This document shows, in pieces, positions 16,808 through 24,931 of a stretch of 64,000 nt of DNA. The number at the start of each line of letters is the position of its first letter. Positions within the stretch are counted from its first letter, which is position 1. Below the pieces are notes generated by a model. The model was not told the origin of the DNA, did not search any database, and saw only the letters and a program-made list of their open reading frames with translations. Location of the stretch: the NCBI RefSeq assembly GCF_010668395.1, contig NZ_WUEY01000002.1, forward strand, positions 310,001 through 374,000, in the 5' to 3' direction. The stretch is from Martinezella lusitana (GTDB taxonomy: Bacteria; Pseudomonadota; Alphaproteobacteria; Rhizobiales; Rhizobiaceae). The translations under genes and the position numbers were made by a program.

Positions 16808-17674
16808 TCAGATTGCGGTGCGCCGGGCATTTTCCATATAGAGTGTGCGCAGGCGCCGGAACATCGGACCCGGCGTGCCATCGCCGATGACAGTGCCATC
16901 GACATTGGTGACGGAGACGATGAAGTTGGAAGCGCTCGTCAGCCACGCTTCCGCGGCGGCTTGCGCCTCCTCGACGGAGAAAGGCCGCTCTTCGAGCACC
17001 AGCCCCTCTTCGCGCGCAAGCTCCAGAACGGCAAGCCGCGTGCAGCCGGGCAAGGTCGCCTGGCTGTTGGCGCGGGTCACGATGCGTCCGTCACGCGTGA
17101 CGATATAGGCCGTGGACGACGCACCCTCGGTCACCACGCCGTTCTCCAACAGCCATGCCTCGTCGAAACCTTCCGCCTTGGCCGCACGCTTCGCCAGCAC
17201 CTGCGACAACAGGCAGACGGACTTGATGTCGCGCCGCGCCCAGCGCTGGTCCGGCATGGACCTGACCTTGAGACCCTTTTCGACGGCGGCGACATGTTCG
17301 AGCGTCTTTGCCTGCGTGAACAGAACCAGGGTCGGCTGCAGGTTCTCGGAATAGAGGAAGTTGCGATCCTCGGCCCCGCGCGTGTACTGGAGATAGACAA
17401 GCCCTTCGGTCAGCTGGTTTTCTTCCACCAGGCGCTTCTCGATCGCGACGATCTCGTCCGTCGTAATGGGCAAGCGGCCGCCGATCTCTCCCACGCTGCG
17501 CTCCAGGCGCGCCATGTGCAGGGCGCTGTCGATCAGCTTGCCGTCAAGAACTGCGGTCACCTCATAAATCCCGTCCCCGAAGAGAAAGCCACGGTCGAAG
17601 ATGGATAGATGCGCCTCATTCTCAGGCAGGAATGCACCGTTGAGATAGACGGTGCGGATCGTCGCGGCAGTCAT
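16808..17674 (-). CDS. dat: D-amino-acid transaminase (class IV PLP enzyme)
   Basis: A 288-residue fold-type IV aminotransferase. It has the N-terminal VYLNGAFLPENEAHLSIFDRGFLFGDG block, the PLP-binding lysine near residue 151 in RRDIKSVCLL, and the cofactor phosphate loop around ENGVVTEGASSTAY. These match D-amino-acid transaminases more closely than branched-chain aminotransferases. The reaction swaps the amino group between D-alanine (or another D-amino acid) and a 2-oxo acid. The ATG at 17674 follows CGGAG; a longer frame to 17773 adds unsupported residues. It lies directly downstream of a decayed peptidase fragment on the same strand and convergent to the LysR gene. Confidence 0.85.
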   Translation of the reverse strand: MTAATIRTVYLNGAFLPENEAHLSIFDRGFLFGDGIYEVTAVLDGKLIDSALHMARLERSVGEIGGRLPITTDEIVAIEKRLVEENQLTEGLVYLQYTRGAEDRNFLYSENLQPTLVLFTQAKTLEHVAAVEKGLKVRSMPDQRWARRDIKSVCLLSQVLAKRAAKAEGFDEAWLLENGVVTEGASSTAYIVTRDGRIVTRANSQATLPGCTRLAVLELAREEGLVLEERPFSVEEAQAAAEAWLTSASNFIVSVTNVDGTVIGDGTPGPMFRRLRTLYMENARRTAI

Positions 17675-17689
17675 GAAAACTCCGTATGA

Positions 17690-17964
17690 TTGGGGCTGAA
17701 ATCTGATATTGGCGATGCGCCTGCAAAGGCAGGCCGATGGGCCGGGCCGTTGAGCCCTTGCCTGTTGCGGCATTGAAACTTTCGGCTCTTATGGCCACGG
17801 CGAATAAGATGAGGTCGTTGCCCGATGCGGTCGGAGCGATCGCGGCAAGTCGTATGACCGACGCGCGGAGCGACGATATCGGCAATCCCGTTCAAGGAGC
17901 CGGGCTCGAAATGACCGGGTGCGAATCCAAGTTCGCGTGTTCTGCGCCGCTTCTGGTCCATCAT
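17690..17964 (-). pseudogene. Probable remnant of a P1-family (DmpA-type) aminopeptidase
   Basis: On the minus strand the frame starting at 17964 reads RELGFAPGHFEPGSLNGIAD and then VAPRVGHTT. This closely resembles the N-terminus of DmpA-type D-aminopeptidases (GPLNAITDVxGVxVGHTT). After that the frame stops resembling the family, and a neighbouring minus frame shows a possible continuation (ESFNAATGKGS). That suggests at least one frameshift, and the remaining roughly 250 residues of the family are absent before the transaminase gene begins. Loss of a D-peptide-cleaving enzyme upstream of dat makes functional sense. The match is by eye and short. Confidence 0.45.
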
Positions 17965-18426
17965 CGATGCCTCATCAAGATCGGCGCGACATTACTCTGC
18001 CGTACAGCCGGAAGGCATAACAAAAACGGAATAGTTTCAGACCGCCTTTGCAAAAGCGCACAGCTTCTATGGGTTCCGTTTGCGCGCGCGAGGTTTCGAC
18101 TGAGCCTCGCTCCACGAACGCAAATGTCCCAGCACGATACGGGTCAGCGCGGATCTGCTGCCATATTTTAGGGCAATTGCTGCCCGAATATGATGTTGGT
18201 GACCCGCAAGACTTGCCTTTTCGGATTAGCGCCGCAAATGAAAGTGTTGGCGTCATCAAAGAGCCGGAGATACGGCGAGAGTTGCAACATCCCGTTTCGC
18301 TGGAGAAGACAGCCCGAAACAGGCTTGGGACCTTATCCAGTTGAACCAGAGGACGGCCTTCCGCCGAAATCGTGGGTTAAGATGTGACGGCGATGCTCTG
18401 TCCTGGCGGTATTCGAGGAGACCGGA
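17965..18426. other. No recognisable gene
   Basis: These 462 bases upstream of the AraC gene contain only short open frames in several phases, none with a recognisable family or a convincing start. They may be further decayed sequence plus the AraC promoter. GAGGAG at about 18416 serves the AraC gene. Confidence 0.4.
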
Positions 18427-19614
18427 TTGCCTGATTTGCGACGCGAAGAACAATCCGCATCTGCGGTCATCGAGGCGAACGAACAGCCGCCGCGCAAGGA
18501 CAGGAAGTCCTCGCCCTCGGAGCGGCGACGCTTTCCACGACCGGAACGAGCGGCTTCCGACGAAGCATTGCAGCCCCCGGCCTTGCAGCCGTTACGGTTT
18601 TCCACGCGCGACCTGGAGCCGGCGGCACAATTTGCCGCCTGGCAGGCCTATGTCGCGCCCCTGGTCGATGTCCGCCTGCCGGACAACACCCCGCAGGACG
18701 CCAGCTTCCCTGCCGATCATATTGCCTGGAATCTCGGCGGCATGCTGATCGTCCAGCAAGATACGCCCCCTCACAGCTACATGCGCTCGCAGGCGAAAGT
18801 GAAAGCCAATCTCATCGATCACTGGCATATTTCCGTGCTGCGCGACGGCCGAACATGGACGGAGGTCGATGGACACGTCCTCGAAGGCGAGCCGGGCAAG
18901 GTGGAGTTGCGCTCTCTCGGGCATCCTTTTCGGGGGCGTTCGACCGAGGCGACGAGCCTCTCGCTGTTCCTGCCGCGAGAACTGCTGTTCGATGTTCCAA
19001 CCCCAGTCGAAATCGAAAACAACATCGCCCTTTCCGGGGTCTTCACCAGCATGCTGATCGAATATCTCGATAGCGTCGAAGACAATCTTTCTCGCTTTGC
19101 GGCCACGGATCTACCGCATGTCGTCCAGACGGTGCGCAACATGATCGTGGCGTCCGTTTCGACGTCCGCGGCGCAATCGACGGGAGTGGAACAGCACAGC
19201 GCCCTCGCGGTAACGGAACGCGTTCGGCGGTTCGTCGAAAGCAATCTCACTTCGGGCGAGCTGACAGTGGAGCAGATATGCCGGGAACTCGGCATATCCC
19301 GCACCAGGCTTTACCAGATTTTCGAGCAATATGGCGGCGTACATCACTATATTCAGCGCCGCCGTCTCTTGTCGGCCCATGCCGCGCTCAGCGACCCCGC
19401 CAACCGGGAGCAGATCATCGACATCGCCTTTGCGGTCGGATTTTCCTCGGCGGCACACTTCAGTCGCGCGTTCAGCAAGGAATTCGGCTACAGCCCGCGT
19501 GAGGCGAGAAACCTCACCATTCCGCGCTACGTTGGGCAAGTTGCCTCGCCGACATCGCCCGGCGGCAACCACTCCTTTGAAGAGTGGCTGAAAACTCTCG
19601 GCTACTATCACTAG
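18427..19614 (+). CDS. AraC-family transcriptional regulator
   Basis: A 395-residue regulator. The N-terminal half starts its recognisable part at FSTRDLEPAAQFAAWQAYVA (about residue 58) and resembles the AraC_binding_2 sensor domain. The C-terminal 100 residues are the double helix-turn-helix (TVEQICRELGISRTRLYQIF, then IDIAFAVGFSSAAHFSRAFS). The start is a TTG at 18427 with GAGGAG 5-10 bases upstream; no suitable ATG exists before the sensor domain. The first 55 residues are charged and probably disordered. Its target is not evident from the neighbours. Confidence 0.85.
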   Translation: MPDLRREEQSASAVIEANEQPPRKDRKSSPSERRRFPRPERAASDEALQPPALQPLRFSTRDLEPAAQFAAWQAYVAPLVDVRLPDNTPQDASFPADHIAWNLGGMLIVQQDTPPHSYMRSQAKVKANLIDHWHISVLRDGRTWTEVDGHVLEGEPGKVELRSLGHPFRGRSTEATSLSLFLPRELLFDVPTPVEIENNIALSGVFTSMLIEYLDSVEDNLSRFAATDLPHVVQTVRNMIVASVSTSAAQSTGVEQHSALAVTERVRRFVESNLTSGELTVEQICRELGISRTRLYQIFEQYGGVHHYIQRRRLLSAHAALSDPANREQIIDIAFAVGFSSAAHFSRAFSKEFGYSPREARNLTIPRYVGQVASPTSPGGNHSFEEWLKTLGYYH

Positions 19615-19885
19615 AGACGGTGATTTCAGCATCCGCGCAAGCGCAAAGCGGTCGCTTCGCGCGAGGCGAAGGCCTATCCCCTCAGCAACTCCATGGACAG
19701 GATTACGCGATTGCACTTCAGCGATGGCGAAAATGGACGCTGCTGCAAGTTTCCGGATGCACGGCTAACGACACACGGCACGTAACCCATTAAAAATGAA
19801 GGGGAATAGTCGTTTTGACACCAAAGTCCCGGCGCGTGGCAAATGTACCCTGCGTCCGCCTGGGCAAGCTTTAGGGAACATAGCA

Positions 19886-20107
19886 ATGGTATCGACCCGT
19901 CAGACCATACAGATCAGCAAGCCGCAGCACCCCTCCAGCGATGCCTACCGCGCAGTCGAGCGCGAGGAAGTCCTTGAGGTCGCCTTTCGCGATTTCGTGC
20001 AAATGGTGCTTGCTGCCGGCTGGAACGAGCCGGAAGTCGCTCTGACCCTCGCCGATATCGCAGATGATTATGTCATGGCTCTCGCTGGGAGAGTTGCCGA
20101 AAAGTAG
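19886..20107 (+). CDS. Small conserved-looking hypothetical protein
   Basis: A 73-residue acidic protein. The ATG at 19886 has TAGGGA upstream; an in-frame extension to 19796 is less likely. After a polar N-terminal tail it is amphipathic and helical (EVLEVAFRDFVQMVLAAGW, then EVALTLADIADDYVMAL). It looks like a small soluble regulator-sized protein. No family name can be given. It stands alone between the AraC gene and a non-coding stretch. Confidence 0.6.
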   Translation: MVSTRQTIQISKPQHPSSDAYRAVEREEVLEVAFRDFVQMVLAAGWNEPEVALTLADIADDYVMALAGRVAEK

Positions 20108-20781
20108 TGTCGCGTAAGCGTAGGTGCTCCGCAGGGGTGAGCACCGACGCCATCAGCAACTCTTCACAGCATGCCGTCGGCGCTACCGCCCAACAAGAAG
20201 GCGGCTCGCCGGCGGCATGAGTTCTTTGCGATAGCTGGAAGCATGCCTACTTCAAGCCGCGCCTCGGCCGGGCGAGACCTGAAGAAAGTGAGTAACGTTG
20301 AAGGTCAGGCAGCGTCTCCGGTTTTGCCACGATATGGAAGCGGCGATCGAGTTCCATCCGACGCCCATTCCCGGTACGGCAGCTGGAGAGTTTCGAACGG
20401 TGTAACCGACAATCGGAATGGGTCTGCCGGCAGCGCTAAGTTCGCAGGTTTCACGCTCGGCGACCGCCGCTATGTGGGTTTCAAGGCAGGCTGTTCGGCT
20501 GCCCGGATCACAGCTCCTGCATCCTCCTGGAATGCGCGACGCACAACGAGGCAAACCGCCTGCGAAATACGCAGGAAGCGGCATGCGCGAAATCTGAACA
20601 TGCGGGCGGCTGCGCCCTTGTGAAAACGAAATTGGCCCTCGCCTGGAAACAAGCGAACGGGCCACGACAAAACTAGAAAGTAGCGGCAGCGCATCCCTTT
20701 CAGCCAGTCGAAAGGATACGCTGTCGTGAAGGTAAGCGGGAGCCGATCCGCACTCGGCTTCCGCTTACGCCATATCGGGCA
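20108..20781. other. Stretch without a convincing gene
   Basis: About 670 bases with short open frames on both strands, none with a recognisable motif, an ordered start or expected codon-position bias. The only clear structure is the hairpin at 20732-20768 beside the next gene's stop. It may be decayed coding sequence. Confidence 0.4.
20732..20768 (-). terminator. Long hairpin downstream of the RD-repeat protein gene
   Basis: A 15-bp stem with a single mismatch (GTAAGCGGGAGCCGA / TCGGCTTCCGCTTAC) and a 7-base loop begins 13 bases beyond the stop of the minus-strand gene at 20782. No T-run follows, so it may act as a weak terminator or a 3' stabiliser. Confidence 0.5.
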
Positions 20782-21165
20782 TCAATCGATAACCGGGCAG
20801 CCGCGCCGGTTGGCGAAGACCATGCGGTCCGGGCCACCATCATTCCAGCCGCGAACGACGATGCGCCGCCCGTTGCTGTCGACAGAATCGATACGCCGGA
20901 AGCCTTCCGCGCGGGCAGCCCGCATAAGCTCACGCCGGCCGCAGCCCCGATCGCGATCCCAGTCCCGGTCTCGGTCTCGGTCTCGATCACGGTCCCAACC
21001 GCGCGGCGGACCTCGCCAGTCCCGTCCCTGATCGCGCTGCCAGGGCGGCGGTGCGTAGCCGTCATCGCCACCATAATATTGTGCCGAAGCGACCGACGTC
21101 ATCAGCTGCAGAGCAGCCAGTCCAATCAGCGCGACACGCGAAACCCGTACCAAACGTTCAAACAT
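20782..21165 (-). CDS. Secreted Arg/Asp-repeat hypothetical protein
   Basis: A 127-residue protein with a Sec signal peptide (hydrophobic VALIGLAALQLMTSVASAQ, cleavage after ASA). A low-complexity middle of alternating Asp-Arg pairs (about residues 55-73) follows, then a C-terminal part (CGRRELMRAARAEGFRRI to RRGCPVID) with two cysteines that could form a disulfide. The C-terminal half looks folded and conserved. The middle is encoded by a hexanucleotide repeat. Probably periplasmic or envelope-associated; the function is unknown. Confidence 0.75.
   Translation of the reverse strand: MFERLVRVSRVALIGLAALQLMTSVASAQYYGGDDGYAPPPWQRDQGRDWRGPPRGWDRDRDRDRDRDWDRDRGCGRRELMRAARAEGFRRIDSVDSNGRRIVVRGWNDGGPDRMVFANRRGCPVID
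20966..20995. repeat. Hexanucleotide repeat inside the RD-repeat gene
   Basis: Five tandem units based on CGGTCT (three perfect, then CGATCA and CGGTCC) encode the alternating Arg-Asp tract on the minus strand. In-frame unit number changes would alter the tract length by Asp-Arg pairs without a frameshift. Confidence 0.7.
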
Positions 21166-21304
21166 TCCCTACCCCCATTTCCTGTCTTGTGGACAAAGGG
21201 AGAGATACGTCGAGCCGCCTGAACTCAGTGTGAATGCGACGGCCGACCCCGTTTGCACGCAGGAGCCTGGGATTCGTTCACGGTCGGCGTCGAGCGCATT
21301 TGGA

Positions 21305-21919
21305 TCAACTGAAGGGAAAGGCGCGAAACTCCTCGGTTGCCTCGCCGCGTGCCGAAAGTGCTTCAAGGCGCGGATAGATTCCGGCATTGACGACATCGGG
21401 GAGCATCTCCCGTGTGAAGCGAAACGAAACCGCGACGGTGATATCCGCTTGCAGTGGGCGCTCTGCGAAGATCCAGCGACCGGGCCCCGGCATTTCCTCT
21501 TCCAGCAGGCGATATGCGGCATCGAGCTGGCGCCGCACCCGATCGAGCCAGGGCTGGTGCCGCTTCTCCGAAGGTCTGAGATTGTGCTCATAGACAATCT
21601 GAACCGTCTTTTCACACGCCGCGAGCGCAAGCCCGATAATTCGCAGCGACCGCGCATGAGCCGACGGATCGGCGGGCAGGAGACTGCGTTCCGGCGCCGA
21701 TATCCGCTCGACATGCTCAAGTATCAGGCTCGACTCCATCAATACGGTCCCGTCGTCCGTCACAAGTGACGGCGCTTTCACGACCGGATTGATATCGGCG
21801 AACGCATCGAACGTGCTGAAGACCGAAAGCGGCTCATGCTCGAATGCGATATCGAGCGCGCGCAATGATATCGCCACCCGCCGGACAAAGGGCGAGTCCA
21901 ACATTCCGATCAGTTTCAT
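21305..21919 (-). CDS. Glutathione S-transferase family protein
   Basis: A 204-residue GST. The thioredoxin-like N-terminal domain begins MKLIGMLDSPFVRRVAISL and includes the cis-proline and Glu-Ser glutathione-binding motif (VKAPSLVTDDGTVLMESSLI). The C-terminal domain is helical with LQADITVAVSFRF. The ATG at 21919 is preferred because the fold begins exactly there; the upstream extension to 22048 overlaps the divergent regulator. It is transcribed away from the GlxA-type regulator with a 97-base gap, suggesting but not proving regulation by it. Confidence 0.85.
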   Translation of the reverse strand: MKLIGMLDSPFVRRVAISLRALDIAFEHEPLSVFSTFDAFADINPVVKAPSLVTDDGTVLMESSLILEHVERISAPERSLLPADPSAHARSLRIIGLALAACEKTVQIVYEHNLRPSEKRHQPWLDRVRRQLDAAYRLLEEEMPGPGRWIFAERPLQADITVAVSFRFTREMLPDVVNAGIYPRLEALSARGEATEEFRAFPFS

Positions 21920-22016
21920 ATCGCCACCGCCATTTCGCTGCATGATCCTGCGGCGGATAGTAGCGAGGCGTGCATCGCTCTTGCCAGTGGCCAAAATGGC
22001 CATTATCGCAAGGATC

Positions 22017-23057
22017 ATGCCAAAGCACACCAACCCGCTCGTCGTCATTGCCGCCTATGACAACCTTTGCACGTTCGAATTCGGATGCGCGTTCGAGGTG
22101 TTCGGATTGTCGCGGCCTGAAATGGGCGCTGGCTGGTATCGCTGCATGACGGCAGGGGTGGAGCCAGGACCCATCCGGGGTGCCGGCGGCCTCCTCGTCA
22201 GTCCCGACGGCGGCCTCGAGCTGTTCGAACAGGCCGATACGGTGGTCATCCCCGGCTGGCGCGGACCGAAGACCAAGGCGCCCAGGCTGTTTCTCGAAGC
22301 GCTGCAAAAGGCGCATGCCAACGGCACGCGCCTGGTATCGATCTGCGGCGGCGCCTTCGTGCTGGCCGAAGCCGGCCTGCTCGCCGGCAGGCGCGCGACG
22401 ACCCATTGGCACCATGCCGGGAAGCTTGCCGCAACTTACCCGGACATCGATGTCGAACCGCATTCGCTCTATACCGACGAAGACGACATACTCACATCGG
22501 CCGGCAGTGCTGCCGGGCTCGATCTTTGCATTCATGTCGTGCGCAAGGATTTCGGCGCTAAGGCAGCCAACAGCGTGGCCCGGCGTCTCGTGGTCGCCGC
22601 CCACCGAGAGGGCGGCCAAAAACAGTTCATCGAACGGCCGGTCGCGCCACATGCGACGACACGGCTATCCGTGTTGCTGGATATGATCCGGGGCAACCTC
22701 GCCCAGCGATGGACCATCCAACGCATGGCGCAGGAAGCCTCCATGAGCGTCCGCAGCCTGCATCGGCACATTCGCGAAGCGACAGGGGCAGCACCGGGAG
22801 AATGGCTTCAGAAGGAGCGGCTTGCCAGAGCGCGGGAACTCCTGGAAGAAACCACCCTGCCGATATCGATCATCGCTGCAAATGTCGGCCTGGGAACCGC
22901 GACCAACTTCCGCAACCATTTCGGCGCGGCGATGGGACTGTCACCGGCCGCCTACCGGTCGAAGTTTCGCAGCGCTGGGATCGTGCAACAGTCCGAACAT
23001 TCCGCCCGCAAGCTCAAGGGCAATCCGATCCCCGGCCCGCATCCTGACTTCGAATGA
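22017..23057 (+). CDS. GlxA/FtrA-type transcriptional regulator (DJ-1/PfpI + AraC HTH)
   Basis: A 346-residue regulator with an N-terminal DJ-1/PfpI amidotransferase-like domain (about residues 5-180). It includes the nucleophile-elbow-like segment LVSICGGAFVLAEAGLLAGR and the RRATTHWHH strand. An AraC-type double helix-turn-helix follows (WTIQRMAQEASMSVRSLHRH, then ISIIAANVGLGTATNFRNHF). This architecture is that of FtrA/GlxA regulators, which are non-enzymatic sensors. The ATG at 22017 has AAGG upstream and matches the domain start. It is divergent from the GST gene and convergent with a small membrane protein gene. Confidence 0.88.
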   Translation: MPKHTNPLVVIAAYDNLCTFEFGCAFEVFGLSRPEMGAGWYRCMTAGVEPGPIRGAGGLLVSPDGGLELFEQADTVVIPGWRGPKTKAPRLFLEALQKAHANGTRLVSICGGAFVLAEAGLLAGRRATTHWHHAGKLAATYPDIDVEPHSLYTDEDDILTSAGSAAGLDLCIHVVRKDFGAKAANSVARRLVVAAHREGGQKQFIERPVAPHATTRLSVLLDMIRGNLAQRWTIQRMAQEASMSVRSLHRHIREATGAAPGEWLQKERLARARELLEETTLPISIIAANVGLGTATNFRNHFGAAMGLSPAAYRSKFRSAGIVQQSEHSARKLKGNPIPGPHPDFE

Positions 23058-23064
23058 CCTTACG

Positions 23065-23478
23065 CTATCGCGATCTCGGCATCTTGGAGACGTAACCCTG
23101 TCCTCGCGAGCGGGCGGCCACCCGCAAGAACTGGTTCCCCTGATGCCAGTCGGCAACAGTCGAGTGGATCGACTTTGACAGGAACATCGCGCCGGCAAGG
23201 CAATAGAGCAGCGCGATGATCGTAGTTTCGACGACCAACGGTAAAAATGCAAAGCGGGCTTCCGCGCTTTCCTCTTCCTCGGGAAGCAGCTCAGGCAGGC
23301 CAAGCATCATGGCCACGAGCGGCGAAGCGAGAATGACGACGAATGCCATCCCATGAAACCAGAGACGCAATCGAGGCAGCCGCGCCGCCGCCCAAAAGGC
23401 CAGAAGCGGAGCACCGATATTGCATATCAGGCCAAGCGAAACGGCAATCTCCGTCGGCAGGATCGAATTGTCGTACAT
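23065..23478 (-). CDS. Small membrane protein of unknown function
   Basis: A 137-residue protein with about four hydrophobic segments: SLGLICNIGAPLLAFWAAA, FHGMAFVVILASPLVAMML, FLPLVVETTIIALLYCLAGA and a short hydrophobic N-terminus. There is an acidic loop (LLPEEEESAEA) between segments. The ATG at 23478 is chosen because the membrane domain starts there and GGGGA lies just upstream. The C-terminal tail is basic. No family is recognised. It is convergent with the FtrA-type gene, whose stop is only 7 bases away. Confidence 0.6.
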   Translation of the reverse strand: MYDNSILPTEIAVSLGLICNIGAPLLAFWAAARLPRLRLWFHGMAFVVILASPLVAMMLGLPELLPEEEESAEARFAFLPLVVETTIIALLYCLAGAMFLSKSIHSTVADWHQGNQFLRVAARSRGQGYVSKMPRSR

Positions 23479-23901
23479 GAGTTCCCCAATCCCTTTTTCT
23501 ACCGAGATTAGTACCGCGCGCACGGAATGACAACTTGGTCATATTTGGTAATTGCCGGCGCCATTCGGGAACTTTGTCGACGCCGAGCCGCAGGGAATAT
23601 TGGCGATCGGACCCGATGAACCGCATACATGCCGCATTGATCCGGCACTATGGAGCGAGCTACGGGAACCCGACGAGCGCCAACGTTACCGCACGCTGCG
23701 TTCACGCACAGCGCGACGGAGCCGCTGATCGTCGTAAGCCTGGTGCCCGAGGGATCGAACGCATCCGGACAGACACGGTTCGCGACGGTAGCGTAGGTGG
23801 CATTTCCGTTTTCGTCGACCTTATCGAAGTCCTGTTTTACATAATCGCAGTTGCAACAGGCCGCACAACATATAGTCTGGCGGGCATCGTGGGAGAGATA
23901 A
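23479..23901. other. Intergenic region upstream of the NYN gene
   Basis: These 423 bases hold only shadow-type open frames. They separate the divergent membrane-protein and NYN-protein genes and must contain both promoters. GGGAGAGATAA immediately before 23902 is the NYN gene ribosome-binding region. Confidence 0.4.
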
Positions 23902-24672
23902 ATGGCAGCAGAAAACTCCGGAACCTTAGCGCTGCTGATTGATGGCGACAACGCTTCGCCAAAGATCGTCGTCGGTCTCATGGCTGAGATTGCCAACTAC
24001 GGAACGGCTAGCGTCAAACGCATCTACGGTGACTGGACCGGCCCCAACCTCAAGGGCTGGAAAGAATGCCTGCTCGAACATTCAATCCAGCCAATTCAGC
24101 AATTCGCCTATACGACCGGAAAGAACGCGACCGACGGCGCAATGATCATCGACGCCATGGACTTGTTGTATACTGGCCGCTTTTCGGGATTCTGCATTAT
24201 CTCCAGTGACAGCGATTTTGCGCGGCTGGCGGCGAGAATCCGAGAACAGGGCGTTACCGTCTATGGGTTCGGCGAGCGGAAGACGCCTCGCCCCTTCATC
24301 ACCGCCTGCGACAAGTTCGTCTATTTCGACGTGCTCAATGCTCAGGCTGCAGAGCTGGAGGAAGCAGCGGCCCCCGCCCAAAACCCAGTCCAGGCCAAAC
24401 CTGCCGCCGTAAAGGCGACGCCTAAAAAGGTGGGATTGGATAAAGCGGCACGAAACATGTTGACCAAAGCGATTATCGCAACTGCTGATGAAGACGGTCG
24501 AGCCAATCTGGCTCAAGTGGGAGGGCATCTGGCGAAGCAGGCGCCCGACTTCGATGCGCGCAACTACGGCTTCCCGAGGTTAAGCGATCTCGTGAAGTCG
24601 TCCGGGATCGTCGATGTGGAGCGGGCGCCGGATAACGCCAAAACAATCCTGGTTCGCCTCAAGAAAGCTTAA
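23902..24672 (+). CDS. NYN-domain (PIN-like) putative RNase with C-terminal OST-HTH domain
   Basis: A 256-residue protein. The N-terminal 150 residues form a NYN domain of the LabA/DUF88 type with the metal-binding acidic set visible: LLIDGDNA (Asp14, Asp16), KNATDGAMIIDAMDLL (around residue 78) and ISSDSDFARL (around 101-106). That set points to a Mg-dependent ribonuclease. An Ala/Pro/Lys-rich linker (about 148-172) leads to an OST-HTH/LOTUS-like domain (about 173-254), containing NLAQVGGHLAKQAPDFDARN and YGFPRLSDLVKSSG. LOTUS domains bind RNA or protein partners. The gene stands alone with GGGAGAG before the ATG. Its targets are unknown. Confidence 0.88.
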   Translation: MAAENSGTLALLIDGDNASPKIVVGLMAEIANYGTASVKRIYGDWTGPNLKGWKECLLEHSIQPIQQFAYTTGKNATDGAMIIDAMDLLYTGRFSGFCIISSDSDFARLAARIREQGVTVYGFGERKTPRPFITACDKFVYFDVLNAQAAELEEAAAPAQNPVQAKPAAVKATPKKVGLDKAARNMLTKAIIATADEDGRANLAQVGGHLAKQAPDFDARNYGFPRLSDLVKSSGIVDVERAPDNAKTILVRLKKA

Positions 24673-24931
24673 GCCGGCAACACGAACGCAAGACGAGGAT
24701 TGCCCCGCACCGGCCGATCGGGCAGCGCATCGCGGAAACGGGTGCGCCCGCGGCATGTCGTGGCATTTGCTACATAGTGCAGCATCGATCCATACGGCAG
24801 TCTCGCCCTGCAGGCTTCCGAATTTAGCCTACCCCAAAATTTGCGGGAGGTCTTGTTGCCGAACGCAGGACCGCCGCTCTGTCCTCCCGTAGCCGCTGGG
24901 TATCATGGCTCCATGGTGCGGATGTCGGCGC

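Noticed and set aside
17737-18171. A 144-codon plus-strand open frame opposite the peptidase remnant
   Set aside because: No recognisable motif; the minus strand here has the peptidase-like sequence.
20171-20665. Overlapping open frames on both strands in the non-coding stretch after the 73-residue protein
   Set aside because: Neither frame has family resemblance or a good start. Mutual overlap and odd composition argue against either being a gene.
20940-21005. Possible CRISPR-like or intergenic tandem repeat
   Set aside because: The repeat unit is six bases, lies inside a reading frame and encodes alternating Asp-Arg; there are no spacers.
23508-23996. A 162-codon minus-strand open frame running into the NYN gene
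   Set aside because: It overlaps the start of a well-supported gene on the other strand and shows no family features.
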